Assembly (NCBI RefSeq): GCF_016107325.1
Contig: NZ_RCVT01000003.1
Coordinates: 124,001-188,000, forward strand
Length of the DNA stretch: 64,000 bases
DNA from: Sphingomonas sp. MA1305
Lineage (GTDB): Bacteria; Pseudomonadota; Alphaproteobacteria; Sphingomonadales; Sphingomonadaceae
Direction: 5' to 3'
The first letter of the stretch is position 1, and the number at the start of each line of letters is the position of its first letter. The notes under the pieces are model-generated. The model made no database searches. It worked only from the letters and a program-made list of their open reading frames with translations, and was not told the DNA's origin. Made by a program: the position numbers and the translations under genes. This document shows, one piece after another, positions 1 to 7,293 of this stretch.

Positions 1-127
1 TCAGGACCATGGCGCGACCGTCGAGGTCAGTTCTGGCGTCACCCCGCGCGACCACGTGATCGACAATCCGCCGGACTCCCTTGCCGACGGCGACGGGGTC
101 GTGGTGCAGAAGGCCTCGTCGCGGTGA
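1..127 (+). CDS. RND efflux periplasmic adaptor subunit, C-terminal end only
   Basis: This is the 3' tail of a gene that begins before the window, read in frame 2 and ending at TGA 125-127. The visible peptide ends with a segment containing VIDNPPDSLADGDGV, the closing beta-strand motif typical of membrane-fusion (HlyD/MexA-type) adaptors, which bridge an inner-membrane RND pump and an outer-membrane channel. The stop overlaps the GTG start of the following NodT channel gene by 4 bases (GTGA), as expected for an adaptor-channel operon with translational coupling. Substrate cannot be judged from this fragment. Confidence 0.75.
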   Translation, partial: QDHGATVEVSSGVTPRDHVIDNPPDSLADGDGVVVQKASSR

Positions 128-1578
128 GGTCGTCTCCTTCGACGCCGGCTTCGGGCGCTGCAGATCCGAAGTGGCGCAGGGCATCGCTGTTCGCGGTATC
201 GACGATGCTGTTCGCGACCGGCGCCTGCTCCGCCGCGCCCGACTACGTCCGCCCCACCGCCGCGTCTCCGGCCACCTACAAGGAGGTTGCCGGCTGGCAA
301 GCCGCCGGCACCAAGGTGCCACCCACCGGCAGGTGGTGGGAGGCGTTCGCGGATCCTGTCCTGTCGAGCCTCGAAGATCGGGTCAGCGTGGGCAACCAGG
401 ATCTCGCCGCGGCGGTAGCGCGCTATGATCAGGCGCGCGCGATCGCGCGCGAGGCACGCGCGGACCTCGTCCCTCAGGTTGGGCTCTCGGCCGACGTCAG
501 TCGTGATCGCGTCTCTTCCGGGCGCCCTCTCGCGCTCGGCAGCGCCGCACCCTACACGGTCGGAACGGTCGGGGCGTCGCTTGCCTACGAACTCGATCTG
601 TTCGGCCGCGTTCGCAGTTCGGTCCGCGCAAGCCGCGCGGATGCCGATGCGAGCAGGGCCGACATCGCCGTGGTGACGCTCGGACTGCAGGCGCAGCTGG
701 CCGGCATCTACTTCGACATGCGTGGGCTCGACGCGCGCATCGTGCTCCTGCGTCAGACCGTGGAGGCGAACCTGCGCGCCTACCGGCTCACAGACACGCG
801 GCACGAGGGCGGCATCGCATCGGGCATCGACGTCAGCCGCGCCCAAAACCAACTTTCGAGCGCCCGGGCAGAACTTTCAGCCGTTGCCGCCGCTAGGCAG
901 CGGGACGAGCACGCCGTCGCGGTGCTGATCGGCGAAGCGCCCGCCGAATTCGCGCTGGCCGTCGAGGACCGCCAGCTGACGCCTCCGCCGATCGCGGCAG
1001 GTCTTCCATCGACGCTGCTCGAGCGCCGACCGGACATCGCCGCGGCCGAGCGCCGCGTCGCGGCGGCTAACGCACGCATCGGCGTGGCCCGCGCTGCCCT
1101 CTTTCCCACTCTGACGCTGGGCGCGACGGGTGGGTTCGAGGCGGCTCGCGGCTCGCTGCTAAGCGCTGCCAACGGCTTCTGGGCGCTAGGTCCTCTATCC
1201 GCTGCGCTGTCGGTCTTCGACGGCGGCCGCCGGCGTGCCGGCGTGCAGCAAGCGCGCGCCGAATACGACGAGGCCGCCGCGTCGTATCGCCAGACCGTAC
1301 TGACCGCCTTCCGCGAGGTGGAAGATGCGCTTGCGAGTCAGCGGCTGCTTGCCGCGCAGGAGCGTGACCAGCGGGCCGCCGCCGAGGCGGCGGAGCGCAC
1401 GCGCGAGCTGGCGCTTGTCCGCTACCGTGATGGTGCAGCGGACTATCTTGAGGTCGTGACCGCACAGACCGCAGCTTTGGATGCCGAGCGCGCATTGCTG
1501 ACGGTACGCAGTCAGCAGCTCCAGACCGCCACCGATCTCGTCCGTGCGCTCGGTGGCGGCGTCGACGTGCGATCCTGA
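124..1578 (+). CDS. NodT-family RND efflux outer-membrane lipoprotein
   Basis: Outer-membrane factor of a tripartite drug efflux system (OprM/NodT family, 484 aa, normal length). The N-terminus has a hydrophobic stretch ending in a lipobox-like FATGAC with Cys near residue 34, followed by DYVRP, the usual start of mature OprM/NodT proteins. Further family marks are GRWWEAFADPVLSSL near residue 70, an AYELDLFGRVRSS segment near 155 and an LLERRPDIAAAERRVAAANA segment near 300, the last a family signature repeated in both halves of the channel. The GTG start overlaps the adaptor stop. The inner-membrane pump is presumably upstream of the window, because no pump gene follows. Confidence 0.9.
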   Translation: MRSSPSTPASGAADPKWRRASLFAVSTMLFATGACSAAPDYVRPTAASPATYKEVAGWQAAGTKVPPTGRWWEAFADPVLSSLEDRVSVGNQDLAAAVARYDQARAIAREARADLVPQVGLSADVSRDRVSSGRPLALGSAAPYTVGTVGASLAYELDLFGRVRSSVRASRADADASRADIAVVTLGLQAQLAGIYFDMRGLDARIVLLRQTVEANLRAYRLTDTRHEGGIASGIDVSRAQNQLSSARAELSAVAAARQRDEHAVAVLIGEAPAEFALAVEDRQLTPPPIAAGLPSTLLERRPDIAAAERRVAAANARIGVARAALFPTLTLGATGGFEAARGSLLSAANGFWALGPLSAALSVFDGGRRRAGVQQARAEYDEAAASYRQTVLTAFREVEDALASQRLLAAQERDQRAAAEAAERTRELALVRYRDGAADYLEVVTAQTAALDAERALLTVRSQQLQTATDLVRALGGGVDVRS

Positions 1579-1784
1579 TCCGGCTCCGATGCTCGGAAGC
1601 GCCGCCTGCACCCTCCCGCGCCGCGGCAGGGGTCGCCAGATCGTTGGCCCAGTCGACCAAGCGGATCGAGTGCGTCGATTGCGCACGGCACTCGTTTCTG
1701 CGTCCGGCGCACCATGTGCACCGCGTCATGAGCGGACCTCGTGAGGAGCGACCGATTGAGCATGACCGCGATTAGATGGAAAAC

Positions 1785-2768
1785 TCAGCGCTGCACGACG
1801 ATCGGCATCGCTCCACCCAGGGAAGCGCGCCCGTTGATTCCAGTGAGGACGAGCTCCGGCGTCCGAGCTGCATCTGAAATCCGCACGTCGCCCCTGAGCT
1901 TGAACGCCGGCAAGGGCTTTGGACCGCTCACCCTTCCGTCGCGCGCTATGTCGTAGAGGCCGTCCATCGCGATCGCCGTCAGGGTGCCGTCCCCGGCTCG
2001 TGCGAGGCCGTAGAAGGCGACCGAGGAATACGAATCCTTGTCCGCCGCCATCGGCTTGACCTTAAAGCCCTGCTCCTCCCATGCGCGGGCGTACAGCCGG
2101 CGGGTACGACTACCGCACAATTCGGTCAGATTGCCCGATGGCAGGAAGTGCACCAATCCGACGGCAAGCACCACGCAGCCTGGTCTGCCAGGAGCAGGTG
2201 CGATGTCATGAATCGGGTCCTCCAGATCCGGCACCTCTTCGACGCGGCCGCTCACGAGGGTGATGCGCAGCAGCTTGCCTCCCCACTCGCCCGCGTTGGT
2301 GCCGACCAGCAATGCATCCGGTTCACGGTATACGACCGTCCGAATCGACCTCGCAGGCTTGTACCCGACCAAGGAGACGACGCCGCGTCGCTCATCGACG
2401 ATCCTATGATTCGTCAGAAGCGTCACATCGTCGATCGTGCAGCCCGCACCCAGATATAGTTCTCCGGACAGAACGGGCGTCGGTGGACCTGCGTCCCAGC
2501 CGGCGCCCCTGCGGCGGAAGACCTGCCACCCCGCTTCAGTCCTTCCGACCAGCGCGACCGCGCCGCGCAGCCGGCATATCCCGGAAGCCGGAGCGGGAAC
2601 GGCCACGGGGACTGGCGCCGGTGCCTCGTCGTCGAGGCGGAACACCTGACCGTTTTCACGAAGAAGCCAGACCGCATGCTTCATACGGACCGCCTGAAGC
2701 AGTTCATCTGGCGGTCTCGGCGATGCCGCCAGCAGCAAGGGCAGGACGAGAACTACATGCCATTTCAT
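1785..2768 (-). CDS. Exported protein of unknown function, possibly beta-propeller
   Basis: I do not recognise the family. The 327-aa protein starts with MKWHVVLVLPLLLAAS, a short clear signal peptide. A GTG five codons upstream is also open, but ATG 2768 has GGAG at a good distance, so it is preferred. The mature part is rich in short beta-strand and turn patterns (for example DALLVGTNAGEWGG, GLARAGDGTLTAIAMDGLYDI), resembling a propeller-like periplasmic protein, but no repeat unit or catalytic motif is convincing. It is transcribed towards the NodT gene, convergent with it, and has no obvious partner. Confidence 0.6.
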   Translation of the reverse strand: MKWHVVLVLPLLLAASPRPPDELLQAVRMKHAVWLLRENGQVFRLDDEAPAPVPVAVPAPASGICRLRGAVALVGRTEAGWQVFRRRGAGWDAGPPTPVLSGELYLGAGCTIDDVTLLTNHRIVDERRGVVSLVGYKPARSIRTVVYREPDALLVGTNAGEWGGKLLRITLVSGRVEEVPDLEDPIHDIAPAPGRPGCVVLAVGLVHFLPSGNLTELCGSRTRRLYARAWEEQGFKVKPMAADKDSYSSVAFYGLARAGDGTLTAIAMDGLYDIARDGRVSGPKPLPAFKLRGDVRISDAARTPELVLTGINGRASLGGAMPIVVQR

Positions 2769-2783
2769 CGCGGCAGCCTCCAC

Positions 2784-3110
2784 AGGACTATGCAGGGATT
2801 AGATGGACAGGTGATCGCGGTCCATCAGCCGCGCAGACACTCCGAGGGTGCGCGCGCCGCAGCTGGACACGGACCACCGCGCGCCGGAGAGGACTGACCG
2901 GCCATCCGTGTCGACCCACCATCTACATGCGCCACGTATCTGCCGAGATGAACAAGCGTCTACTTTTGGGAAGGTAGAAGTGGCCGCTGAATGACCGGAG
3001 GTGGGTCTCCGATTCCCGCGATGCCGTTGGCCTGTTATCGCCTGGGTAGCAGACATTCCCTTATCTCTAAAAAGCTCGACAAGCGTTGTATCACGTGATG
3101 CGGGTTATGA
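2784..3110. other. Intergenic region without a recognisable gene
   Basis: About 330 bases between the divergently oriented exported protein and the DUF4365 gene. Base composition drops to the right of about 3050 (for example the AT-rich run around 3058-3075), marking the left edge of the low-GC patch. I see no RNA gene, no repeat longer than chance and no convincing ORF; short open frames here lack a ribosome-binding site. Confidence 0.4.
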
Positions 3111-4166
3111 TTGCTCGACAGTAGTTCGAGGTTTAGATTTGCCGGCATAGGCCGACGGTCGTCGTTGGCTGGCATATCACCTCAGAGGGGCGGATTGGAA
3201 ACTATACGGCAGGGGGCGGCAGGGAGGGATCTGGTAACCCGCCAGGTGAGAGCGTTCCTCAAAAGCGATTGGCAGAACATCGATGCTGAGAACGATAATG
3301 GTATCGATGGGGTCATTTTTCTGCGACATCGAAACGCATTCCTCGGCAGGCTGCTGTTCGTTCAGGTGAAGAGTGGTCCTTCCTTCATGAAGGACTACAA
3401 GCAAAAACGATTCGACGGCCTGATAGGAGTTGACATCGGTGAAGAGTACATAGCGTCGCATCGACCACGATGGGATGCTATGCCCGGACCCGTTATTCTT
3501 ATCTATGTCGAGGACCCCTATAAATTAGTACCTGCAATCTACTGGCAGGACCTGAAAAGGGACGCATCCTACTCGCAAAGCAACAAGGGAGTAGTCCTTG
3601 TTCCCCGATCGCAGACCTTCGGCAGTGAAGCTAAAGGCGCCCTGCGCCGGCTCACCGGGTCCATGCCCGACGATGCGCCGCTCAAGCGCATAGACATGCG
3701 TAACGTGAAGCGGTTGGTCGATTTTTCCGTCCGCGACAGATCGACTGCGCGGTCGTTCTACAAGGAATGGTCGAAATCGATCGAGCGCCAGCATCCCGAA
3801 CTAGGTGAGATAGAAATCACCAATGCCGGTTGGCGGCATTTGACGAGGCGTAGCAGAAACCTTGAGAACGTACGCAACTCATTCCTGCTACTCGAAGCCG
3901 CGCGGCAAATGGTGATTCAAGGCGCCGGATGGAGGCAACTAGGGAGCGCCAAAACTCGAGATCGTAAGCAGACCACGGACGTCGTTGACGCTTTGTCGCT
4001 CAGGGCCATTGTAGTGTTTAAGTCGCGAGCACCGGCCACTGTGCAGGTTATCCTTCGGAGAGTTAGAAATATCTGCAAGTTAACCGGACATGCGAGTTCG
4101 CGCCTCTACTTCTACAGTGTGCATGAACTGCGCCGGGGAAACGCAATTTATTATGGTCAGCATTGA
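3111..4166 (+). CDS. DUF4365-type nuclease-like protein with a separate C-terminal domain
   Basis: A 351-aa protein in distinctly lower-GC sequence than its neighbours. The N-terminal half (about residues 30-190) matches the DUF4365 pattern: GRDLVTRQVRAFL helix, then DNGIDGVIF and LLFVQVKSG, which together give the D...QxK spacing of a PD-(D/E)XK-like nuclease fold. The C-terminal half (about 215-345) contains GWRHLTRRSR, a helix LLLEAARQMV and beta-rich AIVVFKSRAP and LYFYSVHEL, an order loosely like BECR-type (barnase/EndoU/RelE-like) toxins; that part is only inference. The start is uncertain: a stop lies directly upstream and TTG 3111 has no good Shine-Dalgarno. Another frame is open past the stop to 4275, so a 3' frameshift is possible. 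Role unknown; DUF4365 proteins occur in accessory and defence regions. Confidence 0.6.
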   Translation: MLDSSSRFRFAGIGRRSSLAGISPQRGGLETIRQGAAGRDLVTRQVRAFLKSDWQNIDAENDNGIDGVIFLRHRNAFLGRLLFVQVKSGPSFMKDYKQKRFDGLIGVDIGEEYIASHRPRWDAMPGPVILIYVEDPYKLVPAIYWQDLKRDASYSQSNKGVVLVPRSQTFGSEAKGALRRLTGSMPDDAPLKRIDMRNVKRLVDFSVRDRSTARSFYKEWSKSIERQHPELGEIEITNAGWRHLTRRSRNLENVRNSFLLLEAARQMVIQGAGWRQLGSAKTRDRKQTTDVVDALSLRAIVVFKSRAPATVQVILRRVRNICKLTGHASSRLYFYSVHELRRGNAIYYGQH

Positions 4167-4373
4167 TGGACGCAACGCCCAAGCACAACTGAGGCAACTC
4201 GAGAGGCCTCACCCTAACTTGCATTTTCTGCCGGCAAAGGGTGCCGCAGACGTTGGTCCATCCACTCTCAGTTAGCGCAAAGCAAGGTACGGCGCAATCG
4301 CGATAGGTTGACGTGACCCCCGTTTCTTCATCCACCTGGAGCTAGAGGCCGGCCCATCGAAGGGACGGACGGA

Positions 4374-4640
4374 ATGAAGCGGAAGCAGTTTTCGGAAGAG
4401 CAGATCATCGGCATTCTGAAGGTGGCCGAGGCCGGCGCGGTGGTGACGGAGCTGTGCCGCAAGCACGGCATGTCGAGCGCGACCTACTACGCCTGGAAGG
4501 CCAAGTATGGCGGCCTGGAGGTGTCCGAGGCGAAGCGACTGCGGGCACTGGAAGATGAGAATGGCAGGCTCAAGCGGCTGCTGGCCGACGCCATGCTGGA
4601 CAATGCGGGGTTGAAAGACCTGCTGGCAAAAAAGTGGTGA
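4374..4640 (+). CDS. IS3-family transposase OrfA
   Basis: An 88-aa protein starting MKRKQFSEEQIIGILK, the typical beginning of IS407-group OrfA. It has a helix-turn-helix (about residues 8-45, with LCRKHGMSSATYYAWK) that binds the inverted repeats, followed by a leucine-zipper helix (residues 55-85) used for multimerisation. An A6G run at 4628-4634 just before the stop is the classic -1 slippery site for making the OrfAB fusion transposase; orfB lies in the -1 frame and overlaps by 7 bases. OrfA is intact although the element is truncated. Confidence 0.9.
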   Translation: MKRKQFSEEQIIGILKVAEAGAVVTELCRKHGMSSATYYAWKAKYGGLEVSEAKRLRALEDENGRLKRLLADAMLDNAGLKDLLAKKW

Positions 4641-5068
4641 GCGTAGCCGCCAAGCGGGAGGCGGTCGCGCGGTTGCAGGCTGGGTTCGGGATGAGCGAGC
4701 GGCGCGCTTGCGCCGTGATCGGGGCCGACCGGACGAGCATGCGCTACCGCCCGTGTCGTGATGGCGACGAGGATCTGCGGGCACGGCTGCGCGAGTTGGC
4801 CGGCCAGCGGCGCCGTTTTGGCTACCGCCGACTGCACATCCTGCTGCGGCGGGACGGCGTCACTATCAACCGTAAGAAGACGCAGCGGCTCTACCGGGAG
4901 GAGGGACTGACGGTCAGGCGCAGGAAGGGGCGAAGGCGCGCCGTGGGCGCGCGGGCGCCGGGGCCGGTGCTGGCGCTCCCCAACCAGCGCTGGAGCCTGG
5001 ACTTCGTGCATGACCAGCTTGCCACCGGCCGGCGGTTCCGCGTGCTCAACATCGTCGACGACGTAACG
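4634..5068 (+). pseudogene. IS3-family transposase OrfB, truncated in the DDE domain
   Basis: The frame begins at GTG 4634, overlapping orfA, and keeps the HTH_21-like region (FGYRRLHILLRRDGVTINRK) and the start of the integrase core including NQRWSLDFVHDQL and VLNIVDDVT. Complete OrfB proteins of this group are about 270-290 aa; here homology ends after roughly 145 residues, so only the first catalytic Asp of the DDE triad remains. The frame stays open to 5176, but those last residues are out-of-frame Rhs sequence, not transposase. Inactive remnant. Confidence 0.85.
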
Positions 5069-5966
5069 ATGCGGGCAACGCGATCGCCATCAACACCTAT
5101 GACGAATATGGCATTCCCGGCGCCAGCAACCTGGGCCGGTTCCAGTACACAGGCCAGAAGTGGCTGCCGAGTGTAGGCCTCTACGACTACAAGGCGCGCA
5201 CCTACTCACCAACCCTCGGCCGCTTCATGCAGACCGATCCCATCGGGTATGGTGATGGCCTCAACTGGTATAACTATGTCGGCGGCGATCCGATCAATCG
5301 CTCTGATCCGACGGGGCTTATGCAGATGGTCTGCCAAAGCGTCCCAGTGTATACTTATACCTATCCGTTTATGCCGTCCTCTTCGTTTTCTCAGTCAGTT
5401 CAACAATGCGGCTGGCAGTATGAGGCCTCTGATTTCGCGCAACCGGGCGGCGGTAGCGGATCGGGAAGGCCTCTGGGCGGCGGCGGCGGCGGCGGCGCTG
5501 CGGCTCAGCAGCTGTACAGAAAGCCAAGCAAGGTGTCTGTAGACTGTCAAAGTTGATTGCTGGCGCTGGCGACGTAGTCTCCGATCTAGGACTCGTTGCG
5601 GCAGGTCTTGGCGGCACCGCAGGTTTTGTGGCGGGTGCCGATGCTGGTGGTGTAGGGGCCGTGCCGGGAACAATCGGAGGCGCTTCGCCCGGGCTTACCA
5701 TCTCCGGGATCGGCGGTGCTATCTCTGCATTCGGTAACGCAGCAGTGGATATTCTCGGGGGGAACCTCGGCGAGGGAGGCGCGCGGTTTGCGCTCAATTT
5801 TGGGGGCGGAAAAGTCATAAGCCGTATAGGTAATGCCGAAAGAATCGGCTCTTTTCTGTCAAGCGGGACGCGCAAGTTTATTGAAGACGCCTACGGCGCG
5901 GCTTCCGGTAAGCTGGTTGGATACGCGTTCTCCCCGGATTCGCCCGTAAATTGTGAAAAGTTGTAA
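5069..5966 (+). pseudogene. C-terminal tip of an Rhs/YD-repeat protein, 5' truncated and probably frameshifted
   Basis: Frame 1 from about 5070 reads NAIAINTYDEYG, then LYDYKARTYSP, LGRFMQTDPIGYGDG and NRSDPTGL, the Rhs-associated core that ends the beta-cocoon and precedes the variable C-terminal region. The upstream bulk of the gene is absent, replaced by the broken IS3 element. Frame 1 stops at 5556, but another frame, open to 5966, carries a glycine- and alanine-rich hydrophobic stretch (VVSDLGLVAAGLGGTAGF) of the sort that normally follows DPTGL in sphingomonad Rhs proteins. A shift inside the GGC repeat run near 5477-5498 would join them into one protein. Alternatively, the second part could restart at TTG 5553, which overlaps the stop (TTGA). 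No start codon or signal remains, so expression is doubtful. Confidence 0.75.
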
Positions 5967-5972
5967 GCCGAT

Positions 5973-6320
5973 ATGAGCAGAATAATACAAAACTACGCTG
6001 CAGTGACGGCGATCGCCTTGCTATACTACTTCGTCTTCGCGGGGTCACATCTCTTAATCGATAGCTCGTCGTACTGTGTAGCTATAGCGTCGACTATACT
6101 CGTTTTGTTGGCGATTATCGATAAGCTAAAATCGTTCGGACTTTTTAGGGGCTTGTTGATCTACGCGACTGCTTTCTTTTGTGCGATGGCGCTTTTCACG
6201 ATTGCCGCTAGGCCGAACGCAACATCAGCAGGCTTAATTTATTTCAGTTTTGTGTTAATGATTTTGTCATTCATTGTCCTCTTGTATAAGGTCAATGCAC
6301 CAAGATCTAGGGTTGGCTGA
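5973..6320 (+). CDS. Small four-helix membrane protein, possible Rhs immunity protein
   Basis: A 115-aa, strongly hydrophobic protein with four predicted membrane segments (about residues 8-28, 33-50, 57-78 and 84-106) and a short basic tail. It begins 6 bases after the end of the Rhs C-terminal frame on the same strand and has low GC like that region. In Rhs systems the gene directly after the toxin tip usually encodes its cognate immunity protein, so that role is inferred from position alone; I do not recognise the family. No strong ribosome-binding site precedes ATG 5973, consistent with coupling to the upstream frame. Confidence 0.55.
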   Translation: MSRIIQNYAAVTAIALLYYFVFAGSHLLIDSSSYCVAIASTILVLLAIIDKLKSFGLFRGLLIYATAFFCAMALFTIAARPNATSAGLIYFSFVLMILSFIVLLYKVNAPRSRVG

Positions 6321-6376
6321 AGTTGTGCTCTTGCACTGGGTGCACGATTGCTCTCAATTTGTATGGTCAAGGTTCA

Positions 6377-6471
6377 TCAAACCAAATGCATCTGATGATT
6401 AGCGGGATCGGGTAAGGGGGCACCGTCAAATCAAATGCACCGGATGGTAAGCGGGGCGGGGTAGGGGGGGG
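6377..6471 (+). repeat. Tandem degenerate copies of the IS6-type left-end sequence
   Basis: Two imperfect direct copies lie 49 bases apart (6377-6420 and 6426-6471). Each has the pattern TCAAAnCAAATGCAnC, then a GATGnTnAGCGGG block and a G-rich run. The second copy leads straight into the transposase start. This suggests one IS end inserted next to, or duplicated from, an older relic. A third degraded copy is at 13337-13411. Confidence 0.5.
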
Positions 6472-6476
6472 CTTCC

Positions 6477-7214
6477 ATGCCTCGCCCCCGCAAGCCTGCC
6501 TCGCCCTTCCGCTACTTCAACTCATCGCCGGAGGCGATCCGGCTGGTCGTGCTGATGTACGTCCGCTTTCCCCTGTCGCTGCGCAACGTCGAGGATCTGC
6601 TGTTTGAGCGCGGCATCGACATTTGCCATGAGACGGTGCGGCTGTGGTGGAACAGGTTCGGCCCGCTGTTTGCCGGTGACATCCGCCGCGCTCGTGTCAG
6701 CCGCATGCGTGGGTTTCGCCACTGGCAATGGCATCTCGACGAGATGTACGTGAAGCTGAACGGTGAGATGGTCTATCTGTGGCGCGCCGTCGATCACGAA
6801 GGTGAAGTGCTCGAGAGCTATGTTGCGCGCAGCCGCGACAAGGCGGCAGCGCTAACCTTCATGCGCAAGGCGCTGAAGCGGCATGGCTCACCAGCGACAA
6901 TCACGACAGATGGCCTGCGCAGCTATGGTGCTGCCATGGATGAGCTCGGCTGCCGTGACCGGCAGGAGATCGGTCGCTGGGTGAACAACCGGGTGGAGAA
7001 CAGTCATCTACCGTTCCGACGACGAGAGCGGGCGATGCTGCGGTTCCGACAGATAAAGAGCTTGCACAAGTTGGCCTCAGTCCGTCCCGACATCAGCCTG
7101 GAGCGCCACCTCATTGATTGACAAACCGACCGCGAACGACGCTCTGCTGCGCTGGCGGAGTGGCAGGAGCTCGCGTGCCAAGCTGCTGGCTTCAAAGGGC
7201 GGCCGCGCCTATGA
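6477..7214 (+). pseudogene. IS6-family transposase interrupted by an in-frame stop near its C-terminus
   Basis: DDE transposase of the IS6 family, normally about 240 aa. The N-terminal zinc-finger/HTH region (FRYFNSSPEAIRLVVLMYVR) and the catalytic residues are visible: Asp in HWQWHLDEMYVK, Asp in TITTDGLRSYG and Glu in NNRVENSHLPFRRRE. The frame stops at TGA 7119-7121 after HLID, yet the same frame continues open as QTDRERRSAALAEWQELA and on to a natural stop at 7212-7214, matching the usual IS6 ending. A single CGA to TGA change explains this. The segment just before (LASVRPDISLERHL) is also shorter than the usual NHFN-containing form, suggesting a small deletion. Possibly inactive, although the catalytic core survives. 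Confidence 0.8.
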
Positions 7215-7293
7215 GTTACGTGATCGCATTGGAATGACTATTCCAGCGAAATAGCTCCGCGTCGAAACAAAGATCCCACGGCCGCCCGGCGCA

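Larger units (their letters stand above)
4309..5068 (+). mobile_element. IS3-family element (IS407-like group), truncated at its right side
   Basis: The left end is taken at the TGACGTGACCCCCGT stretch beginning near 4309, similar to the TG-initiated, C-rich termini of IS407-group elements. It carries orfA and the first half of orfB. Homology to orfB stops abruptly at about 5068, where the sequence continues as the coding sequence of an Rhs protein tip. The right inverted repeat and most of the DDE catalytic domain are missing, so the element is immobile on its own. The left-end position is approximate because there is no right end to pair it with. Confidence 0.75.

Noticed and set aside
5460..5500. 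GGC repeat as a phase-variation switch
   Set aside because: Changes by whole GGC units keep the frame, so it would not switch expression; a frameshift or sequence error in the run is the simpler reading.
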